35,538 bases of DNA from Caldifarciminota bacterium (GTDB taxonomy: Bacteria; Hydrothermota; Hydrothermia; B15-G9): contig JALVZN010000061.1 of the NCBI GenBank assembly GCA_027037615.1, positions 1-35,538 of the forward strand. Direction: 5' to 3'. The translations under genes were made by a program, and so were the position numbers. Positions 31,422-35,538 of this stretch are shown here, piece after piece (positions within the stretch are counted from its first letter, which is position 1; each line of letters opens with the position of its first letter). The notes below the pieces were generated by a model, which searched no databases, had not been told where the DNA came from, and saw only the letters and a list, made by a program, of their open reading frames with translations.

Positions 31422-33083
31422 ATGGATAAAAAGGCGTTTGGCCTGGTCCTTCACTCGCACCTCCCGTGGGTGCTATCTCATGGAGTGTGGCCGCACGGCG
31501 CAGAATGGCTGTTCGAGGCCGCTTCCGAGACCTACATCCCCCTGATAAGGGTTTTCAAAAGGCTTATGTCCGAAGGAATTAAGCCCAATGTCACAGTGGG
31601 ACTGACCCCTGTCCTCGTCGAACAGCTGAGCGATGACGAGTTCAAGGCCGAATTTCCGAATTATCTGGCATCCAAAGCCGAATCCGCGCGCGCCGATCTG
31701 CTCGAATTCGAGAGAGCTGGTCTGAACAACCGCGCTAAGGTCGCCAGAATGTGGATCGAATTTTACGAAGGCGTCATGGCCTATTTCGATGAGATAAATC
31801 GGGACATCGTCGGCGAATTCAAGCGGCTTCAGGACGAAGGCGCCATAGAAATCATCACATCTGCCGCAACTCATGGCTACCTGCCCCTGCTCGGTCTGGA
31901 CGAGGCGGTGAAGGCGCAGGTCGAGATCGGCGTCAGGAACTACATTCGGGTCTTCGGCAAACAACCGGCCGGTATATGGCCGCCTGAGCTCGCTTACAGG
32001 CCGGCTTACCGCTGGAAAGCCCCTGTTGGAGACTACCCTGAGATCGACAGGAGAGGCGTTGAGGAGTTCTACCACGACGCTGGCATCCGTTACTTCATTG
32101 TCGATAAGCACCTGTTGATGGGCGGCGAGGTCATCGGCACATATCTTTCCCTGTTTGAAGGGCTTAAGGCTTTGTGGGAGAGGTCGCGCGAGGCCTCTCA
32201 ATTCCGTTCGAGGGAGCTGAGCCCTCACAAACCTTATTACGCTGCTTCGGGGAATTCGTCCAAACCGGTGGCATTCTTCACACGCGACCCCGAAACCGCC
32301 TCAAGGGTCTGGTCGCGCGATCTCGGCTATCCCGGCGATCCGGCTTATCTTGAGTTTCACAAGCGCCATTTCCCCGGCGGCCACAAATACTGGAGGGTAA
32401 CGGACTCAAAACTCGACCTTGCGGACAAGGGGGAATACATACCGGAGATGGTCGAGGCGCCGCTCGAAGCGCAATCCTCCCATTTCGTGCAGCTCGTAAA
32501 CGAGATCGCCGTTCGCGAAGATGGCATCGTTGTGGCGCCGTTCGACACGGAACTTTTTGGTCACTGGTGGTTTGAAGGCCCGGAATGGCTCTACCGTGTG
32601 ATCAAAAAGCTTTACGCCGATGACTCCGCTGTCAGGCCTGTGAAGCTCGGCGAATACCTCGACGCATTCCCGCCCGATGAAGTCGTCAATCTGCCCGAAG
32701 GCTCATGGGGCGAAGGCGGATTCCACTGGGTGTGGCTTAACGATTGGACCAGATGGACATGGGAAAAGATTTACGAGATGGAACACAGGGTCGTCGCGCT
32801 TTTGAAGTCAGACAAGCAGATTAACCCCTTGCTGATGCAGCAGATACTCAAACAGCTTCTGCTCCTTGAGTCCTCCGACTGGCAGTTCCTGATAACAACA
32901 TGGAGCGCAAGGGATTACGCCGAAAACCGATTCTCCGAACACTACGAGGTTCTGAAAAAGTTGCTTGATCTGGCTGAGACTGAGCTCACAGAGGAGGGCA
33001 TGGCGTTCGTCAGAACCGTTGCGTCGAAGGACAGGCTGTTCAACTCCATCGTGTCGCCTGAGTTCTGGAAACTCAAGGGCTAA
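31422..33083 (+). CDS. GH57 family 1,4-alpha-glucan branching enzyme
   Basis: Forms alpha-1,6 branches in glycogen-like glucans. 553 residues, as in the TK1436/Thermus GH57 branching enzymes. Conserved region 1 H11-S-H13-L-P, nucleophile E189 in WPPELAYRP, acid/base D375 in FDTELFGHWWFEGPEWL, and WGEGGFHWVWLN. The C-terminal helical DUF1957-type domain contains QLLLLESSDWQFLITTWSARDYAENRF. No signal peptide, so cytoplasmic. SD AAGGAG upstream. No glycogen synthase or phosphorylase gene lies nearby. Other GH57 activities (amylase, 4-alpha-glucanotransferase) are less likely given the WGEGG and C-terminal pattern. Confidence 0.88.
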   Translation: MDKKAFGLVLHSHLPWVLSHGVWPHGAEWLFEAASETYIPLIRVFKRLMSEGIKPNVTVGLTPVLVEQLSDDEFKAEFPNYLASKAESARADLLEFERAGLNNRAKVARMWIEFYEGVMAYFDEINRDIVGEFKRLQDEGAIEIITSAATHGYLPLLGLDEAVKAQVEIGVRNYIRVFGKQPAGIWPPELAYRPAYRWKAPVGDYPEIDRRGVEEFYHDAGIRYFIVDKHLLMGGEVIGTYLSLFEGLKALWERSREASQFRSRELSPHKPYYAASGNSSKPVAFFTRDPETASRVWSRDLGYPGDPAYLEFHKRHFPGGHKYWRVTDSKLDLADKGEYIPEMVEAPLEAQSSHFVQLVNEIAVREDGIVVAPFDTELFGHWWFEGPEWLYRVIKKLYADDSAVRPVKLGEYLDAFPPDEVVNLPEGSWGEGGFHWVWLNDWTRWTWEKIYEMEHRVVALLKSDKQINPLLMQQILKQLLLLESSDWQFLITTWSARDYAENRFSEHYEVLKKLLDLAETELTEEGMAFVRTVASKDRLFNSIVSPEFWKLKG

Positions 33084-33243
33084 GCTTGATGACAATTCTA
33101 CTTTGACGGCTGCGCGCCGAGGGCGATACCTCACCGATTTTGGCATCTTGTAATTGAAATCCTCGCGGCTGTGCGAGTGCTTGAATTTCACATCGGACGC
33201 CATTGTAGCGCCTGAAATCCGTTATTAAAGCGTAACTTACGGG

Positions 33244-33272
33244 TTGACAGCATCTTGCGGCTCGAAAATTTA
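33244..33272 (+). promoter_or_regulatory. possible distal promoter upstream of the M14 peptidase
   Basis: Consensus TTGACA (33244-33249), 17-base spacer, AATTTA (33267-33272), a weak -10. It would give a leader of about 230 bases including the inverted repeat at 33367. Confidence 0.35.
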
Positions 33273-33366
33273 TCACATCGGAGCAGCCCAGTTGTATCCC
33301 GTTTACTCCCGCGGGCACGCCCCGAAACCTCAGGACTTCCGCGCCGCCTGGCCAATATTTTCCCGT

Positions 33367-33389
33367 AATTGGCTAACTCTTTGCCAATT
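33367..33389. repeat. inverted repeat, possible operator
   Basis: AATTGGC (33367-33373) and GCCAATT (33383-33389) are perfect inverted 7-mers with a nine-base gap, sited between the two predicted promoters of the M14 gene. Could bind a dimeric regulator; no regulator gene is adjacent. Confidence 0.35.
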
Positions 33390-33444
33390 GGAAACATGGA
33401 TGGTTGATGTTTTATCACTCCGTGTTTCAGTGGCTTTGCAGATG

Positions 33445-33473
33445 TTTACTTTTCGGCCTTTTAAAGGTAACAT
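33445..33473 (+). promoter_or_regulatory. promoter of the M14 peptidase gene
   Basis: TTTACT (33445-33450), 17-base spacer, TAACAT (33468-33473). The predicted start gives a ~29-base leader with an AAGGAGG site four bases before the ATG at 33509. Confidence 0.5.
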
Positions 33474-33508
33474 TAGTGGCCTTTCAAAAAACCATCCAAG
33501 GAGGTATT

Positions 33509-35538
33509 ATGTGGCGTTACATTCCACTCCTCATGTCGCTCGTCGTGTCCCTTAGCGGCGAGTATCTCGTCGAAGTAAAAAATGTCCCCGCATCTGCGGT
33601 GCATCAGATGGAACTGACCGGCAAGGTCGATGTCGTAAACTACCAGAACGGCACATTGCAAGCGATAACCTACGATGGAGGCAAGACGATAGAGCAGATG
33701 GGCTTTAGCTATCGGGTGCTCAGGGACTTAGAGGTTGACAGGGCGCACTGGATGTCCATCAAGGGCAAAGACGGCTGGCATTCCTACGCCCAGTATCTCA
33801 CGCATTTTGACTCGCTCGCAACAGCTTATCCCAACATCGCAAAGCTGGACACGATCGGCTTCACATCCGACGCAAGCCACTGGCCGATACTGTGCCTCAA
33901 GGTATCCGATAACCCTCAGGAGCAGGAGTTCGAGCCTGAAATCAGGTATGTCGGCGTGCATCACGGCAACGAGCAGGTGTCCGGTGAGGTGCTTTACCGC
34001 TATGCGACCTACCTTCTGGAAAACTACGGCACGGATCCTGATGTCACATGGCTTGTGAACAACCGCGAGATTTACATAATCCCAGTCCTCAATCCCTATG
34101 GCTATGAACATGATACGAGGCGCAACGAAAACAGCGTCGATCTGAACCGCGATTATGGCTACATGTGGGATGGCTCTGGTAGCTCCAGTGAGCCGTATTC
34201 CCAACCCGAAACCCAATACATTTACGAACACTCACAGCTGCACAACTTCACCGTCTCCCTGACCTACCACAGCGGGGCATTTTATGTGAACTATCCGTGG
34301 AACTACACGCCTGTAAGGCTGCCCGATACGCCGTTCCTCTACGACATATCGGCTGCCTACGCCGATTCGACAGGTTACCCCCTGACAGAGGGATACGAGT
34401 GGTATCAGACGAGGGGCGACCTGAACGACTACTCTTACGGCATAGATTCGGATCTGGATGTCACAATTGAGCTTTACAACCCTTTCGATCCGCCTGCTAC
34501 CATGCTCGATTCCGTGTTCAACCTGAATCGCGGCGCAATGAACATGTGGGCGCTGAAAGGCGGTCAGGGCATCGGCGGGTTCGTCATAGATTCCGTCACA
34601 GGCGACACCATCAAAGAGGCCCGCATCTATGTTGAGGGCATAGACTGGCCGGTTTACACCGACAGGGTCATCGGGGACTACATAAAAGTCCTGCAGCCCG
34701 GCACATACACGCTTAAAGTTGAGGCGAACGGATACGAGACGAAGTATGTCCCCGACATTCAGGTTACAGAGGACTCGCTCACCCATGTCGATGTCTATCT
34801 GACACCCACGAACAGCAATACTTATGCCTTCAAACCTGTCGAAGTCGTCGTCAATGCGAGTAACTACTCGAGGATACCCGTTGACACATTTCTTGTCGGC
34901 AACATGCTCGGAGCGCCAGACGGAAGGTTCTACTATCTCGGTGTCGGCGGCCATGTCGTGCTCGATATGGGCGAGCGCACGCCGGCGGTTGGACAGGTGA
35001 TCGTCCACGAGGGCGATGACGGCGTGCCTGACGAGGGGTTCAGCCTCTACGGCTCCAACAACTGGCATGGGCCATGGTCGTTCATAGGTCAGGGGAACGG
35101 CACATCGACATTCAATCTGGCGACACCTTACCGCTACCTGAAGGTCGTCGATGACGGGGACGGCAGCGAATCCGCGCCAAATTGCGGCTATGACCTCGAC
35201 GCAATCGAGGTGTTCAGGGTTGAAGGCCCCTATCCTGTTGTCAGCGGATACGAGATCATAGACACCCTTGGAAACAACGATGGGCGCATGGACCCCGGCG
35301 AAAATGTCGATTTCATCACGGAGATCACAAACATCGGCAATCAGGATGCTTCAACGGTAACAGTTGAGCTCTCAACCACATCGGAATATCTCACGATTGA
35401 CAACCCTGTGGCCACGATAAGCGGACTTGCCGTGAATGACACCGCTGCGGTCGGATTTGGCATTGCGGTGAGCGAAAATGCGCCTCGCGGCACAGAAGCC
35501 GACATCGTTGTGACGGTCACGGATTCGGCAAGCGGCAA
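33509..35538 (+). CDS. exported M14 zinc carboxypeptidase with C-terminal accessory domains, 3' end cut by window
   Basis: 676 codons visible, no stop before the window end. Signal peptide about 1-17 (YIPLLMSLVVSLSG). About 90 residues of N-terminal region, then the M14 domain (~95-335): zinc ligands H152 and E155 in HHGNE, N213-R214 in VDLNRDYG, third ligand H254 in LTYHSG, catalytic E321 in VTIELYNP. Next a carboxypeptidase-regulatory-like beta domain (GGFVIDSVTGDTIKEARIYV, ~350-440). A ~125-residue domain I do not name follows (LGAPDGRFYYLGVGGHVVL...YDLDAIEVFRV), discoidin-like in feel. Then a CARDB/BACON-like domain begins (NVDFITEITNIGNQDAS). Such architectures are typical of extracellular peptidases in FCB-type bacteria; a secretion-sorting tail may lie beyond the window. 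Confidence 0.9.
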   Translation, partial: MWRYIPLLMSLVVSLSGEYLVEVKNVPASAVHQMELTGKVDVVNYQNGTLQAITYDGGKTIEQMGFSYRVLRDLEVDRAHWMSIKGKDGWHSYAQYLTHFDSLATAYPNIAKLDTIGFTSDASHWPILCLKVSDNPQEQEFEPEIRYVGVHHGNEQVSGEVLYRYATYLLENYGTDPDVTWLVNNREIYIIPVLNPYGYEHDTRRNENSVDLNRDYGYMWDGSGSSSEPYSQPETQYIYEHSQLHNFTVSLTYHSGAFYVNYPWNYTPVRLPDTPFLYDISAAYADSTGYPLTEGYEWYQTRGDLNDYSYGIDSDLDVTIELYNPFDPPATMLDSVFNLNRGAMNMWALKGGQGIGGFVIDSVTGDTIKEARIYVEGIDWPVYTDRVIGDYIKVLQPGTYTLKVEANGYETKYVPDIQVTEDSLTHVDVYLTPTNSNTYAFKPVEVVVNASNYSRIPVDTFLVGNMLGAPDGRFYYLGVGGHVVLDMGERTPAVGQVIVHEGDDGVPDEGFSLYGSNNWHGPWSFIGQGNGTSTFNLATPYRYLKVVDDGDGSESAPNCGYDLDAIEVFRVEGPYPVVSGYEIIDTLGNNDGRMDPGENVDFITEITNIGNQDASTVTVELSTTSEYLTIDNPVATISGLAVNDTAAVGFGIAVSENAPRGTEADIVVTVTDSASG

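Larger units (their letters stand above)
33084..33508. other. 425-base intergenic region with promoter signals, no gene
   Basis: It holds a perfect -35 at 33244, an inverted repeat at 33367-33389 and a good promoter at 33445, listed separately. A further imperfect stem (CTCGC/GCGAG near 33160-33180) may end the GH57 transcript but lacks a T tract. No SD-led reading frame is visible. Confidence 0.6.

Noticed and set aside
33244-33555. 103-codon open frame overlapping the M14 start
   Set aside because: Out of frame with the M14 gene, no SD, Cys/Trp/Arg-rich noise-like translation.

Overview
The window reads as ordinary, gene-dense chromosome of a Gram-negative-type (outer-membrane-bearing) anaerobe. 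Lipoproteins, an exported porin-like beta-barrel, MlaE/MlaF and a FecR-domain protein indicate an outer membrane. A four-subunit pyruvate-type ferredoxin oxidoreductase with a 2x[4Fe-4S] delta subunit indicates anaerobic, ferredoxin-based carbon metabolism. A GH57 branching enzyme, an archaeal-looking PUA protein, a bacterial eRF1-like protein and modular exported peptidases with C-terminal secretion-style repeats fit a deep FCB-type or candidate-phylum bacterium (for example the WOR-3/TA06/Cloacimonadota neighbourhood). That placement is inference; there is no rRNA or tRNA here. GC looks slightly above 50% throughout and I see no insertion sequence, prophage or CRISPR array.

Layout. 1-3886 (+): the end of a cation:proton antiporter, coupled by TGATG to mfd. 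3895-7181 (-): the porG-porD-porA-porB operon with a promoter, a structured leader and a terminator. 7216-10291 (-): a three-gene envelope operon of an FN3 lipoprotein, a FecR/tryptophan-rich repeat protein and a tiny exported basic protein. 10507-14136 (+): dnaB, mlaE, mlaF and a lipoprotein, closed by a terminator. 14235-18118: cell-wall turnover and surface genes (dppA-like D-aminopeptidase, a LiaF-like membrane protein on the other strand, a Wzz-like protein, murQ and an unknown gene). 18119-20780 (-): a Panacea-like protein, an eRF1-like protein and a patatin-like phospholipase. 20849-23001 (+): prolyl oligopeptidase. 23028-28226 (-): a five-gene operon GNAT, PUA, tilS, hpt, ftsH. 28559-29949 (+): asnS. 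29968-30900 (-): porin. 31054-33083 (+): a solitary cas2 and a GH57 glucan-branching enzyme. 33244-35538 (+): promoters and a large exported M14 carboxypeptidase cut by the window end.

The most general signal is in expression control. Several first-in-transcript genes (cas2, asnS, the wzz-like gene, the Panacea gene, the dppA-like gene, dnaB) have a sigma70-like -10 hexamer only 6-10 bases before the start codon and no Shine-Dalgarno, so they are probably leaderless. Internal genes, and several other first genes, carry strong GGAGG sites. The most interesting individual loci are the solitary cas2, the Panacea/eRF1-like/phospholipase cluster, the three-gene envelope operon, and the prolyl oligopeptidase, which has both a leaderless-type ATG and an SD-led GTG start.
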